This document shows, one piece after another, positions 24,401-38,325 of a DNA stretch of 64,000 bases. Made by a program: the position numbers and the translations under genes. The stretch spans positions 112,217 through 176,216 of the forward strand of contig JAKUCV010001536.1 in the NCBI GenBank assembly GCA_028386065.3. Direction: 5' to 3'. Source of the DNA: Turnera subulata. Lineage: Eukaryota; Streptophyta; Magnoliopsida; Malpighiales; Passifloraceae. The first letter of the stretch is position 1. Each line of letters begins with the position of its first letter. The notes below the pieces were generated by a model. It was given only the letters and a program-made list of their open reading frames with translations, searched no databases and had not been told where the DNA came from.

Positions 24401-27400
24401 AAGATTGATTTACAAGGCTTCTATCGCCTTGGTGATGGTTTATCGGAGCTCTTAGTATAGGTAAAAAAATTAAGAATGATTTTAGAGTAAGTTAGCAGAC
24501 AAAAGGGATGGAAAACTTTAAAGGTGAGAACAAGCATGCACTTTCCCTCTACAAATTATTCGTTTTTTTTTTAAAGACAAGCATGCACTTTCCCTCTACA
24601 AATTATTCGTTTTTTTAAAAAAAAAAAAAAAGGAGAGGACAGTCGGAACTAAATCTAAATCCAAATTTCTCATATCACTAGGAAAGAGGGGATATATGGG
24701 AAATAAGGCAAATATTGGGTGGGCGGATTCCTTGTTTAAGAAAAGAGGAACCAGTCATTGAAGAAAGAAGTCAATTGAATTTCCATGAAAAGAAGGGCTA
24801 GGAGGATTTGGTTACTAGATAGATAGGGAATATGTTTGAAAGACTTAAGGTTATGGGTTGAGTCTGTTCTGTCTCTGTCCTAAGATGGCTTCTCTTTCTA
24901 CTATAACACATGCAGTAGCTCTACAAGTCCACTCGAACTAGTCGGCCATTCGTTCTCCCCTCTCCGCTGGCCTTTGCCAGCAATTAGAGCAAGCAAGAGT
25001 TTAACCAAATTAAGCGTGAACTGGAGGGAACAAAGTTGCTTGTCATTTTTTATTCCAAACTTCCAGTATCGACCTCCTCTCTTGCCTACAACTAAAACTA
25101 AGGTGACTAAGGTGCATATTATAGATATCATTATCCTCATCGAGTCACCGGATATTATCTTAACCAAATAAAAATCAAATGTTTAACCATTATTCTGCCT
25201 CTCCATTTTTAATCCATTTTTGCTTTTATAAATTTCCCGTATTTGCTCACACTCCGGTCACTACCCTCTCCTAATTGCCATCCACAATTTTCCATTTTCG
25301 ATTATCCATATTTCAAGTGCTCACAATGACCCCATCACTTTGTAATTCTGTTTTCCAAACTGGTCATGCAAAACAAATGCATCCAAGTTCCAAACAGTCG
25401 CACATCAATTTGCTGTTTCACAATATTTCATGCATTATTGCTCCATTCCAGCACTACACAGTATAACGTGAAAGTTTAGCAAGTGTACATCAAATTCAAA
25501 CATCTTTACTTACAACAGACTAACTAACCTCGGAATCAACCAAGCCATGGTCGATGAAAGCGGGCCATTTCATAGAATGAATAAATCAAGACAACATTGC
25601 CTGGAGAAAAGATGCTTACACATAGAGGCTGCACACACATTACTGTACACCAGGAGCAGAAACAAACAAGAGTCACTCCCAACTTTTTCCTTGAAAACCA
25701 TTAGCAAGAGGAGTAGCAGATCTAAGCAACGGAATAGCTGCTAAAAGACACCTGATTTCACCTGCATTAATTGGACAATGCATGCATGACAGAAGCCCTT
25801 CTTATATACAAGCTTATTGTGATGAGAATACGACACAATATGAAGACAACCGAACATAAGTTACAGCCAAGACTCAGCAGCAAATGCCAAATGGAACAAA
25901 GGAATCAACAAAAACTTAATCCATCCGAAAGAGGTCCTATCCCGGGAATAAGAAAGATTTCATTAAATTTCTCGGCCTGATTTACAGGAGATCAATGAAA
26001 AAACTTTTCTTCAGAGCGTTTCTGACCATATTTCCCCCATCATTATGTCTCTCAAAGCAAAAGATCAAAATAGTAGGAAATAGGGATGAAAATGTTGGAG
26101 AATAACATACATGTTGGAAGGACCAAAAACTGCAAGGGAAAGATAATATCAGGAAGAGTCATCTATAATTCTAGAAAGTCACATTGACAAGGATATGAGC
26201 ATACATGTTTAATTCCAAGTTTTGAGACGTTTAGAGCAAGCATTCTGCAATTTTTTTCCTAGTTCCTAAATGTTTTTGCTTTGTTCTCATGAGTGGCTAG
26301 CTTCTTCCAAAGCTTCATCTATCCTGCATGCTCTAAAGTACGTTGTGCAGAAAATTACCGACTCAGAAATGCAATTACAACCTGCCATATTTTTATAGGA
26401 ACAGAAAAGGGTGCACCACACTATGAACGGGATGCACTTTTAAGTACATATTTTTATTGATTGCTTGCGCCTTGCAATAACAGTTAAACAAGCAAAGTTC
26501 TCCATTTGGAACCCAGGGGTACAACAAGGCAATCATCAATTTCATCCTCTGCATGTCTTTAGGAGACCAAAAACAAAATCAAGAGAAAGACGACCAGAGT
26601 TTTGCATCAAATTGTTTTTCCGTCTTTTTCTTTTGTGTGCTTCCTTGTTCAATAGGTAGATAGGGATACTGAATCAAAATGTCCAGTTTTCAAGTCAGTG
26701 GTAATTTCGAAGCCTATAGAAAGCAAAGAGGAAGTGAGGGCAGGTTTGATTGTTACCTTGAAGACCTCTTCTATATTAAAAAAGGTAAACATTGCATCTT
26801 ATATCCACAAGAAATCTATATCACAAGACCAAAATATCTAGAATTGCAGGTGTTACTATGAACAAGTTATGGCCCCTTTAAAATCTCAAACTTACGATTG
26901 CTAACTCGGTACTGTTGCTAACATGCTCTGTAGTAGTAGATCTCCTCTTCAGTGTTTAGTCTGAATATTTGACAAGTCCAATTCCACTAGGCAAACCTAT
27001 TGGACCTCGGAAGTATCAAGTACAAGAACCTTTGTAATACATTTCATTAAATCTTATAAACAGGCTATGCTGACAAATTTACCCATCCTCTCAATTTGAA
27101 ATGTGAAGAAAAACATCTTTTTTCGGGGACACCTCCACTGACTGACCTCGGTGAAAGTTGACAACCACAGTCCCTTTTGTGGATATTCAAAGATTCTAAA
27201 CAAAATCTATCGAATAGCATTTCAAAATGGTCTGTTGAGTTATTTGTGACAAAGAATTTATCAAAAAAAAGTTATTTGTGACAAAGAGAGAAAAGAACAG
27301 AATGAGTGCAAACCATGTCTTTTGGTACAGACAAAAGAATGCTGCAAGATAGAATAGCTCTTGGCAACGTTTGATGATGATAGGAAAAAGTTTCCGCAAG

Positions 27401-27486
27401 ATTAATGTAGAAATAAAGGCATGAGGGCGTGAGCTGCAGTCAAAGCACTCAAGTTGAGAACGGCAAAGCATACCTTTTCTTTTGGT
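21463..27486. other. Long intergenic region between aspartic protease and USP genes
   Basis: About 6 kb, AT-rich, with no supported gene. It holds a 47-bp tandem duplication at 24530-24623, a short (GA)n run near 24254 and several poly-A/T runs. Open frames here are short and without recognisable domains. The part just below 27486 is the 3' UTR of the USP gene. Confidence 0.5.
24530..24623. repeat. 47-bp tandem duplication (two copies)
   Basis: The segment beginning ACAAGCATGCACTTTCCC occurs at 24530 and again at 24577. The copies are nearly identical up to their T-runs, which differ in length, so the duplication is recent. Confidence 0.8.
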
Positions 27487-28744
27487 TTATGAGGATGAAG
27501 CCTCCTTGCCTTTGACTATAATAACTGGGCACTGGGCATGGTTGGTGCAATAGTTGCTTACACTTCCCAGAAACATCCTATCAATACGGTATATTTAATT
27601 CTAGTTAGCACATTAAAACAGCAGATTCTCTTGTCAAGCATGCTGTTGATCCAAGCTAGCATAAGGACCTATCAAATTCTCCATTGCAGAAGAAGCATAA
27701 GCAAAAGAGTTCACAGATATACAATGGTCACGTAATCATGTAAAATGAAAAAGAAAGTCGGAATATAAAAATACTGATTAAGGAAACAAACGCATCCCTT
27801 GCTATAGCACAGTATTGTCATTCCAGTAAATCCTGTCTCCATAAGACAGCTCAGCCAATAATCACCTGTACATGCTAATTGCATTCCATCTTCACTTCTC
27901 GCCTCAACCCATACGAGTACAAATGCGTCTAATTGTTATGGTGTGCTCATCTACTGTTAAAGAATGCTTTAAGGCAGGCAAATTAAGGTGGTCCTTATTT
28001 AACCACAAATCGAAATCCAAACCGAAATCATAGTCGTCAAGTTTCACAGACTAGGAATAGTGTAATACCTCTTGATTGGTCCAAACGAGCGGCTACCCAT
28101 CACCACCAAGTCGGCGTGCAGATTCTCCACGGCTTCGCAAATCTTCTCCTTGGCATCCCCAATCACCACTTGCGTTTTCACATCCGCCTGTAATCCCCCT
28201 CCGTTAGAAGTAGCACCAAAAAGCCAAGGCCAAATATATAAAAAACCTTCATATGTAGTGAATTGAATGAAACGAAAAAGGGAACCAACCAACCAACCTT
28301 TTTGTCGCCGCAAATCTCCAAGGCGTGGTCGAGGATGGCCTGGGTGATCCGTTTCTGGTGCGCCTCGATCGCCGCCGTGAAGGCAGGCACTTCCAAATCA
28401 GCTTCAGTCCCCCCAAAAAAAAACACAAATTTAGCCAAACCGAAGACGTTTTAAATAATAACTTCAAAAACTAATAATTAATTGGCTGGAAATTAAAAAA
28501 TATTATTAAGAGGAAAAAAAGGGAGAGCTTAACTGGGGCCACCGAAGGGGATGGCGCCGGGATTAAGGCCGGCGGCGATGGAGGGCGGAGATTGGACGTG
28601 GAGGATGACAAAATGGCCGGGGGATTCGGTGGAGCCCGGAGGAGGGGATCGGAGCCGGATGTTGCCGAGGGCCCACCGCAGGGCGTTCATGCTCTCCTCG
28701 CTCCCATCCACGGCCACGATCACGCATCCCAGGTTCGCCGTCAT
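27487..28744 (-). CDS. Universal stress protein A-like protein, four exons
   Basis: A small cytosolic ATP-binding USP-A domain protein of 174 residues; plant members act in stress and hypoxia responses (family knowledge). Exons on the minus strand are 28744-28534, 28401-28298, 28187-28069 and 27577-27487, all with GT-AG borders and consistent phases (1, 0, 2). Visible pieces are the first beta strand with CVIVAVDGSEESMNALRWAL, the middle helix IEAHQKRITQAILDHALEIC, the strand ADLVVMGSRSFGPIKR, and the closing MFLGSVSNYCTNHAQCPVIIVK. The ATP motif G-x2-G-x9-G-S is almost complete, but its second glycine is serine (GSRS). The start at 28744 puts the first beta strand at residue 8, as usual for the family. 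Confidence 0.92.
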
Positions 28745-31700
28745 GATCTTCTTCTTCTTCTTCTTCTGATCTCGATTTCCTTTGCTTTTTTCTTTTGCTT
28801 ATTTTATGGAATGCTCACCTTCGCGGATAGCTAGCTAGCTGTACTACTGGGTTGTTTGTGTTCCTCTTTTTTTTTTCTTGTTTTACGAACTTAGTTTACT
28901 CTAATAATGGATATATGATTAAAACCAGCCGAGTTTGAGTATAATGGCATTTTAAATACTTTTAAAATGAAAGCGAAATGCGGGTACTGGGTTAGTCGCC
29001 AAGTATACCTGCTGCAGGCGCGGCAAAAGCTCACGGGTTTTAGCCGTTAGTTTTGCGGGTTTTTACCGCTTTACTCTCCCTCAAATAACTTATGGGCTCC
29101 CGGGGTTTTACATATGGCCCTTAACTCTCCAACCCAAAACATTCCTTGGGTTCCATGCATTCGTTCCCGATATTTTGATGATTAACTTAAACAAAGAAAA
29201 ACATCCAATTGTGGCTTTCTTTCAACTCTTTTGGATTGGGTTTACGAGGTAGGATTGAGGGCAATTTGGGAATTGGGATGTGAATATTTTCTAAAATTTC
29301 GATGTAAGAAAAAAAAACTCCACACCCAACAACTTGTAAAATATAAGAAAATCCAATTTCCAGTATCAAATTCTTATATGGCAAAACAGTTAGAAAAAAT
29401 ATAAACCATTAGTTCAGAAGTTGAAAAAATTTGTGTAGCTCAAGATTTAGGAAGAATGTGGCCCAAATACAAAATTCTCTCCAACAGTCCCTCTCTTAAT
29501 TTCTTTGACTTCGTCTCGCCTCTAAACTTTTCCAGTTTCCTTCTAAGTTTGAATAAGGGATTGTTAATTATCATAGTTTATAGTACTGATGGTAAGCCAC
29601 ATATGTATATATTTCTTTTTTCTTGCATTATAGCTTTCTCTACGTCTTTTATAGTTGATAATCTGTTGTAAATTAGTCTTCCCTTCCTAAATTAAAGAAT
29701 CGGTCTTCATTGCTTATTTATTTAGATCCCCCCATTTTTATTTTATGATCAGCTTGCAAGGATTTTGGACCTTTAATTTGCATGATCTTTCCACACGCTT
29801 GCTAGCGTTCACAAGCTTTTGTCTAGTCAGTTTGTGGGTTTAATTAGTGAGATCAGAATGGTGAAGCTATCTATCGTTCTCTGATCCCTTGGTTTAGTTA
29901 TTGTTATTTGTTTCTTTTAGAACCCAAAAATTCATTCAAGAGCATGATAACAAGTCATGCAAAAGTAAATGTCTCACAAAAGGAGGGACATCATGATCCT
30001 AGAAGCGAAAAACTTCACTAAGACTAGGCTTGGCTAAACCATCCGCAAGTTTGGTTAGTACTTGTTCTAGGAGAATATGACCTGACCAAAGCTCACAAAA
30101 TTGAAGACGACGGAAAATGCCTAAAGAAAAAACAACTAGCCCTTGGGAAAGAGTTGGGTTGCAAAAAAGCTAAAGCATCAAATTATTTTTTCCCAAACTT
30201 TGTTTTAGATTGAAAGTGGGTTGTATTAGTTTGGGGTATGCCATGTTGATGCAATCAAGATGTCATTTTGTGAAAGAAAAGATAGGGAGAATAGATGTTC
30301 CCAGCCTAGAAGTGATATCGGAAATTCCAGTTTTATTCTAAAGCGATTGGGGTGCAGAAGAACAAATTGGCATGGGATTGACAAATTTTTAGAGGAGATT
30401 AAAACTTCTCCTAAAGAAATTATTTATAGCTTGTACGTACCTTTGTAGCTCTTTTGACTTGTGCACAACGGGCAGATAGCCTAAACATTTCTACTTTCTG
30501 AAATTGTGCATGTAATTATTTCTACCTTTCCCTAGCCCAATGCATGGCCTATGTAGTAGATAGAGACGCAATGTACTAATTTACGTAAAAGATTGCTATC
30601 TTTTACTAGTTTTACCAGGTGATATCACTTTAGCATAGACCTAACCCCACAGGTCCCAATTCAAGCAAGTTTAGCACACTTCTTTTGGTTCATGGACGAC
30701 CAAATCAAAGGAAGACAAGACATGGTATTGGCTCGGAATTCACAATTAGGCATTCGCCGTTAATTATGTGAACTACCCGGCCTGGTTGTTGAATATAATA
30801 ATAATTGACGCCAAAAATAGAGAATGATGAACAGTTTACAGGCACAGAGGTAAACGATATACTACCTACTTTCTTATTTGAGAAAAAAAAAATAAACAAA
30901 AGAAAAGAGGATAGATGATCCTACCCTAGCTACTGAGAAACATTTCTTGCTTTTTCCTTCTAGAATTGGTAATTTGACTGATACGTATAGTAGTACTTGC
31001 AGATGAAGCTACCCAGCATCAGATCTCATTGGAATGTTAAGATATACGACAAAATCTCAACAAGAAAATCGTGCTTGACAATGGTATTCCGGGTAAGGCT
31101 CCTTTCTTTCTTCCCACGTAAATTAATCAACCCAGCTATACATATATATTTCCAGTACACTATTTTTTAGAAAATGGATGTCATGTCACCACATCTCAAA
31201 TTGCATGACCACAACACAGTAGCTGAGTGGCATGAGCCATGACCAAGCCTGATCTATCTTTATAATGTTTATGCTAGAAACACGAAAGATTCTTGTGATT
31301 GAAAAAAAAAAAAAAACAGAAAGACAATGGTTTTCTGGGGTGGGAAGTTGCAGGGAAATGCACACAGCACACCGAGCATGACGGGCAAGTTGATCTCATC
31401 TGTGGATACCAAATTCTCTTCCGGTTCCCCATTTTGATCCTACATATATATGTTTGCTTTGCCAAAATCTATATTAACACACACTGGTCCTATATTGACT
31501 ACTAATTAATAGGTCTTCCACGTCCCGAAATTAATAATTTACCGACAGCAGAACTTATAAGACCATTTTTTTTATAATTAGCAAACAAGAATGTCGGTGT
31601 ATCAGGCCAAAGGTTTTTTTTTTTTTTTGTTCGCAGAGGCCAAAGGGTTGCATGATGCGATCTTGTACAACTATATATATACTTTTTATCAATTTGTTTT

Positions 31701-33385
31701 AACTATATAAGCATATTCGTATTTTGCCGTGATTTAATTAAGTGCCCACTAATTAGTTCGAATCTTGGCTCCTCCTCTTGAAACAAAAAGAAAAAAAAGG
31801 AGCGAAAAGCACGTGCCTTTGATTTCTGCAACAGCTTACCTAGAAGGTGTTTACTTGAGGAATGGTTAAATCCCCCGCTGAAAAGAGAAAAAAAGGTGGA
31901 AAACTTTGAAATCCAAAAATACTCATTGCAATCCAACGGTCGAATTAATCTGTTGCTAACTCAGACTTACTTTCTTCATTTTCTTTTTCTTTAGTTGAAA
32001 GTTGTGGTTCAACGACCAGAAATCCCAATTACCATGCGTACTTGCGTAGTGTGTAATTAAGTCATCGCTGTAATTGCACTTCTTGACCAAAACACCCAAA
32101 AAGATCAAAATCTTTTGTTGTTTTATGTGGAAAATTTTTGTTAACACATGTGAATCACAGCTTTATATCGTTGTACGTCTTTTCCTACTTTCTTTATTCA
32201 AGTATGTCATGATAACTCTCAACTTCTTGCTTTGCTTGCTATAAATAAAAAAAAAAATTCTCTCGCTTTTCTCTCTCCCATCTATATATTTTTTGGCACT
32301 CATTTTACTACATATTTGTTGGTTATATGTGTGGAAAAAAATTGAGTTGTGTGCTTCCTATATTAAATATTTCTCAATCCCTTTTTTTCGAACACTTAAA
32401 ACTATAATTATAATGACTCTACAATCTTATCATGTTTTTTTTTTGTCATTCATACCATCGTTAAGGACCAATTCAACCCAAAAAAATTAATTGTTGGGTG
32501 AAGTTTAAATAATTATATTATACTCTAACAATGGCAATTCAATACTCCTATTTTTCTTCTATTTTCTACCCTTTGTCTTAGTCAATTGTCATTGTCATAA
32601 TTTTTATATTCCACACTATGAGAAAATGACAACTTGATTTTTCTAGACCTTACAAATCGCATCGTTTAATTGAATCTACCTTTACTCTTTTGCGTTTGTA
32701 ACTAGATAGGGGAAAAATTGTCCATTTCCAAAAAAGAAGCACAAGGATTGCATAGGTGTCCACCCCAATGCTTACCTATCCGTGTCACAAAAACATTTGC
32801 CATGTGCATTCGACCAACATTACGTTCGGCTAACTTGATGACAATTTTTTTTCAAATGCGATTTGTTCAATGCGAGTTCTGAACTGGTTACTAAAACCCT
32901 GGTAAAAAAAACTATTTACTAAATTCTTACCCAAAAAAAGCTAGTTAATAAACTGGAACTTTGGTGATACTATGATCACCTGAAGAGCTGAATATCAAAT
33001 TTAACACCCAATCGCAACCTTTGAAAATAATAATAATAGTTTGAAGCTATAATGCAAGTAACCGGTTTCTGTGTTTTAGTTTGATTATTTGTGGAACTAC
33101 TTGTGTGATTTCTGGAGAAAAATGAGAAATTTCTTTAAATTATTGTTATGGCAGATATTTATCAAGTTAAAGACGATGACAAAAGGGGTAGAAAGGTTTC
33201 CTCAGAGAATCAATTTTAAATTTTCTTTAGAAAAGCTGAGAACAAAAAATTAACTTATGAAAAAACAAGGTAACTTCTGTATTCGTATACTCATTCATCG
33301 CACTGATATAGCATTAGCTCTTGCAGAGAATAAGGGGGGAGTATGGGAGAAAATTTTGATATTATTGATGATATTCTTATCAGTT
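28745..33385. other. Intergenic region between the USP gene and the nested transposon block
   Basis: It contains the USP promoter on the minus strand and then about 4.5 kb of AT-rich DNA with no supported gene. A possible decayed retroelement end is visible on the minus strand at about 29930-30200, too weak to call. The frame at 31002 ending in a donor-like GTAAGG is an isolated 30-codon fragment. Confidence 0.5.
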
Positions 33386-33995
33386 ATCAGTGTTATCAGA
33401 ATTGGTGAAACACTCCGACCTGTATTTACCGTACACAGTAGACACGTGTCGGAACTGTGACGACCCAATCAAACAAAGCCTAGCATACAGTGTATACAAC
33501 AGAAACTCGGGCATAACAGCCTAAAATAAAAACATCAGAAACAACATAACCGGCCCAATGGCCCAACAATAGCAAAAAAAATTGCACAGCGGAAGACTTA
33601 ATAACTCACAAAACATTGTATGCGACACTGATGCAAACTATGGATCCAAGTCCTGTCCAAGGGATATCGCCGCAGCCTGTCTGGAATGCACCAAACCTTA
33701 CCACAAATAACTCAACCTACGGGATGAAAGCCCGCAGGTGAGGGGTGAGTCCGAAGTGCTCACCGACGAAGGAAAGACAATCAATATGCACACTATAATT
33801 ACTTAAGGCAAACACAGGCTAAACAGCCAAACACACTAAAACAAGACAAGACCAAAAACCGGTCCAAGACCAAAAAGACTCAAATAAAAATCCACTTTTC
33901 CAATTTTATCTTTTCCAGGCCCCGTCACGGATAAGCTAGGGGTCAGACCTGGTTATCAACATATTCCGGGTGCCAGACCAAATCAAGAGAACCCA

Positions 33996-34381
33996 GGGAT
34001 CGACATCCCAAAAATACGAACCCAGGGATAGACATCCCAAATATAATCACGGGATAGACACCCCAAGCATAGACATGCTTATCACAAGTAACCCAGGTCA
34101 AAGCCACCACGAAACAGTCTTAAACCATCGAGTCGTACCACTACTTACCACGTGACAATTATATTATCGTCATCAAAACCAAATCACAGGGATCAACATC
34201 CCTAATCAAAATACCGGGATAGACATCCCATCCAAATCCAAGGATCGACATCCTTACCACAATTTATTATTTATTTCATTTTATTTTATGCCAAAAAGAC
34301 ACAAGGATAAACATCCAAGAACCAACCACAATACTGGGATAAACATCCCGACAACAATCAAGACAATGGGATAAACATCCC
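33996..34381 (-). repeat. Array of ten short hairpins in the level-1 LTR
   Basis: Units at 33996, 34025, 34051, 34065, 34189, 34216, 34240, 34305, 34336 and 34368 have a 4-6 bp stem around a 4-base loop. Examples are GGGAT-AGAC-ATCCC, AAGCAT-AGAC-ATGCTT and AAGGAT-CGAC-ATCCTT. Loops are AGAC, CGAC, CAAC or AAAC. Stems differ between units but nearly all remain paired; one unit (34051) has a single mismatch. Confidence 0.8.
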
Positions 34382-37300
34382 GAATCAAACCACAGCAAAT
34401 GCAATATCCAACAAGGTAATAATCATCAAACACAATAACCGAGTAATACAGGCACATATTGAAGAAAATCCATCCTCACCTTGGCCGATTACTCAACTCC
34501 GGAGACAATGACCGGTCCCAAGCCGGCTCCTCGGGAAACTGCCCGATATCCAAACCTATACAACAAAACAATATCCTCACATAAATGCACATATTCGGTA
34601 TATTATGATGCCAAAACTGCGAAATTACCCATCCCGGTTCTTATCCTTTATTATCATTTTTTTTCGAAAATATTATACGTATATTCGAATATAATTTCGG
34701 TACCATACTTTAATTAAAACTTTTTAAGAATATTTTCATAAAACAATATACTTTTTTTCCAAAATAATAATTACCATAATTTTTTCTAGAAAAATAATAA
34801 CGTATTTATAATTTCCAGAAAATATGTATAGTATTTATCTTTTTCTATATATAATAATATTTTCCAACACAAAATATAATCACCTTTAATTTTCAAAGTA
34901 CATATACATATATATTCCTCAACCATAATTTTCCAGAGAAAATAATATATATATTAAATTTCCAGAAATTATTTTCATGGTATTTATATATTTTTTTCCA
35001 ATTAGTAATAGTTTTTCCAAAACAAAACTTAATTATTTATCAATGTATATATATTTATATTTTCTTCAAAATACCAGAATTAAATTGACCATAATTTTCT
35101 CAAAGTAAATATATAATTTTTTTCTAAAATTATATACCAGATTATGAATAAATAAGTATATATATATTGTTTTTTTAATTAAACGGACTGGGCCATGAAT
35201 AGTGCCGGTGTAACAGCCCGGGTAAAATTTTTGATTTTTACCGGGACTGTAGAAATTGTTTCACCGTGATTTACTATTGAATAAATCTCGGGTAATTAAT
35301 TCACAGTAAACGGGAGTCGTTTTTCGAAACCGAGAGTTTTCCCGCACTCGGGAGTGTCTTCCTAACTAACCGAGCCTCGGTTTTCCATTCCGAGACTTGG
35401 ACGACGTTCAGGAGGATTAATCGGATTTTCCGAGCCCAAGTTGTATTTTTGGACTCGGGACGGAATTTGTCGGAAAGACGGGAGTATCCCTGCGTCTACG
35501 AGATCCCGACACGAGAATCCGGACCGGCCGAATGTGGTTGCCCCGAGCCACTCTTCTTCCTTCTTTTTCCTTCCTCTTCCTCTTTCCCGGCAATATTTCT
35601 TCTCTCTCCCGGTTTTTCCCGGCCACGTGGGCCCCACTTTTCTTCTCTCTTTTCTTTCTTTTCCTTCTTTCTCCTCCTTTTCTTTTTCCCTTTTCTTTCT
35701 TCTCAGCCGCCGGACCCTCCTTCTTTTTCTTTTCTCCCCGTGATTCTTTGTCTGCCATCTCCTCTTCTTTTTAATTCTTTTTTCATTTCTTCATTCCTTC
35801 ATTTCCTTCTTCTTCACCGAACCTTTCCCCCTCCCTCCATCCTTTCTTTTCCTTATCTTCTTCCCTTCTTTTCTTTTTCTTTTCTTCTTCCTTCCTTTCG
35901 TTTCTTTTTCCTTTCCGTCGAGACCATCACCACCGCCAAACCACCACTCGTCCACTGCACCTCCACGCCGGACACACACGCACCGTCCTCCTCCTTCTCC
36001 TCCACGCCTGCACGCCGTAGCAGCCGTCACACGAGGCAACACTGCCGCGCCTCCACCTCCACGCAAAGCCGACCGAGTGCATCTCTCCCTCCACCGCGCG
36101 AACTCGCCTCCGGCCCTTGCACCAGCAGCCGCGGCGTGTTCTTTCCCTTGCACCACCGTCACCTCGCTTGCCGCCGCGTCCAGTCACCGCCCCTGCACCG
36201 TGCCACCAAGTTGCTCGCCGCACCCGCCACCCTCCACACGCACGGCGCCTCTCCTCTGCTCGCAACGACCACCGAGCCGCCTTCTCTTCTACCGACGACG
36301 CCGCCGTCAGCAACCACCCACAGCAACGTCTTCACCGCCTCCTCCGGCTGTCACCGCCACCGCTCGCGTCGCGCCGACTGCTGCTGCTCGCCGCTCGCCC
36401 GCCTGCAACCCGCGCCGCCCTAGGTAAGGTTGAAGGTGACGGGTTGAGTTTGGGCTTTAGGTTTAGGTGTTTGTTGTGGGTTGGTAATTTGGGTGGGCTG
36501 AAGTTTTTGGGTTTGGGCCATGGTGGGTTGTGTCTTGTGGGCTGTTATTTTTTTTGGGCTGTATGGTGGCTGAGCTTGTATGTTCTGGGCGTGGGCTGGA
36601 CACCTGGGCTGGTCCTGCTCAAGCCTGGGTTGGTCCTGTTCATGCCCAGTCCAATTAAAAAAAATAATAATAATAAATACAAATATACATATATATTTGT
36701 CTTCACTGGTATATAAATAATTATGGAAATACATATATTTTGAGGAAAAATACAGTAAGTTACAATTATAATATTTCTGAAAATATATTCACTTTAATTC
36801 TTTGAAAATTAAGATAACTATTATGTTGATATATAATGGTTTGGAAAACGTATATAGATATATTTATACGAATTAATTTCTAGGAAATAACCTGTACAGC
36901 ATATGAGTAATATATATATATTTTGGCAAATAATAATATCTGGTAATTATATTATGAGAAATAGTTTTATTAAAAAGAAAGTAATATTTTAGAAAATATA
37001 CATATACATGTATTATCTTTTCTGAAAAATTATGGAGATTATAATTTTGGAAAAAATTATAATTATTTTGTGAAAATATATTTTGGAAAGAGTTTTAATT
37101 AAAGTATGGTACCGAAATAGTATTCGGATATACGTATGGAAAAATATTTTCGAGAAATGGAAATAATAAAGGATAAGTAACCGGGATGGGTAATTACGTA
37201 GTATTGGCATCATGACATACTCTTATGTGCATTTATGTGTGTGTATGTGGTCTTGTTGTATAGGTTCGGATATCGGGCAGTTTCCCGAGGAGCCGGCGTC

Positions 37301-38266
37301 GGACCGGTCATAGTTTCCGGAGTTGAGTAATCGGCCAAGGTGAGGATGGATAACCCTTGATATGTGCCCGTAATACTGTGTTTGTTTGGTTGTAAGATTG
37401 AACTGCTGAATTGATAATGTCTGTTACTTGGTTGCTGTGGAATTTGTTGATGAGATGATTACTGTTGTTTGATTGACTGCTATGATGTTGTCGTTGTTGT
37501 TGATGGTAGACTGGGATATTGGTTTTGTGGTATTGTGTTGAGAGTGATGACGAACTGGTCAATGTGGATAATTGTGTGTGTTTTGTTGTCTGAATGAACT
37601 ACTGAGAGGGTCATTGTCGGATATTTGACTGTTATGGTTATTGATGTTGCTGTTGTTGGACTGTGCTTGAAACGCCCGTGTCCCAATTTGTTAATATAAC
37701 TATAAGTTAAACATGAAATGACCAAATAGCCCTTTCTCATTCCCGGGACACCCGTATCCGAAATTATTCATTAAAGAATACATAGCATGTGAAATGACCA
37801 AAATGCCCCTCTACCCGGGATACAATAAACAACATAATCAATAAACAATTATTCAACAATTTACACAACAACGAGTATGCAGCGGAAGACTATGCATAAG
37901 ATAACATGTAAGCAGTGAAACTCTATGGATCCGACCCGAGGAGAGGAAAGCACCGCCACCTGCTGATATGTACTTCTGATCAACGATTAGCTAGCCTGTA
38001 ATAAACTGTGAGGGGGTGAGACCAACCACTGTCTCACCGCAAACAAATAAACCAATAATATACAAAACAAATCAACTACAAATACACCGGCAACAGGCAA
38101 TAACAGACACAGTGCACAAACCAATTCACAATACACCACACAAGTCATCACCAGACTTCAACCATCACTACCATTACTTATATAATTATATTTGTTATTA
38201 GGGTTAAATATTTTATTAGGGCCCTCTACTGTGTGCGTCGAGCTCGGTCCCGTCTGATCAGACAAC

Positions 38267-38325
38267 CAGGCACGAAGCCCAAATAAACAGGCACGAAGCC
38301 CAAATAAACCAGGCACGAAGCCCAA
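38267..38325. repeat. 21-bp tandem repeat, three copies
   Basis: CAGGCACGAAGCCCAAATAA-type units at 38267, 38288 and 38310 (the last partial), followed by a (GA)n run. This lies in the part of the LTR that is missing behind the N gap in the partner LTR. Confidence 0.8.

Noticed and set aside
29930..30200. Minus-strand segment reading KLADGLAKPSL, like the RNase H end of a LINE
   Set aside because: Only about ten residues resemble the family and no tail or duplication was found; too weak to call.
31002..31092. Exon-like 30-codon frame ending in a GTAAGG donor
   Set aside because: No partner exon, no recognisable protein and no homologous context; likely chance.
34700..35190. AT-rich stretches in the level-1 and level-2 LTRs considered as matrix attachment or satellite DNA
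   Set aside because: They align with each other as parts of the same LTR family, which explains them.
35449..36423. Long plus-strand frame (324 codons), with overlapping long frames on both strands
   Set aside because: It lies in the CT-rich tract and C-rich segment of the level-2 LTR, is low-complexity (runs of F, S, P) and has no domain; it results from base composition.
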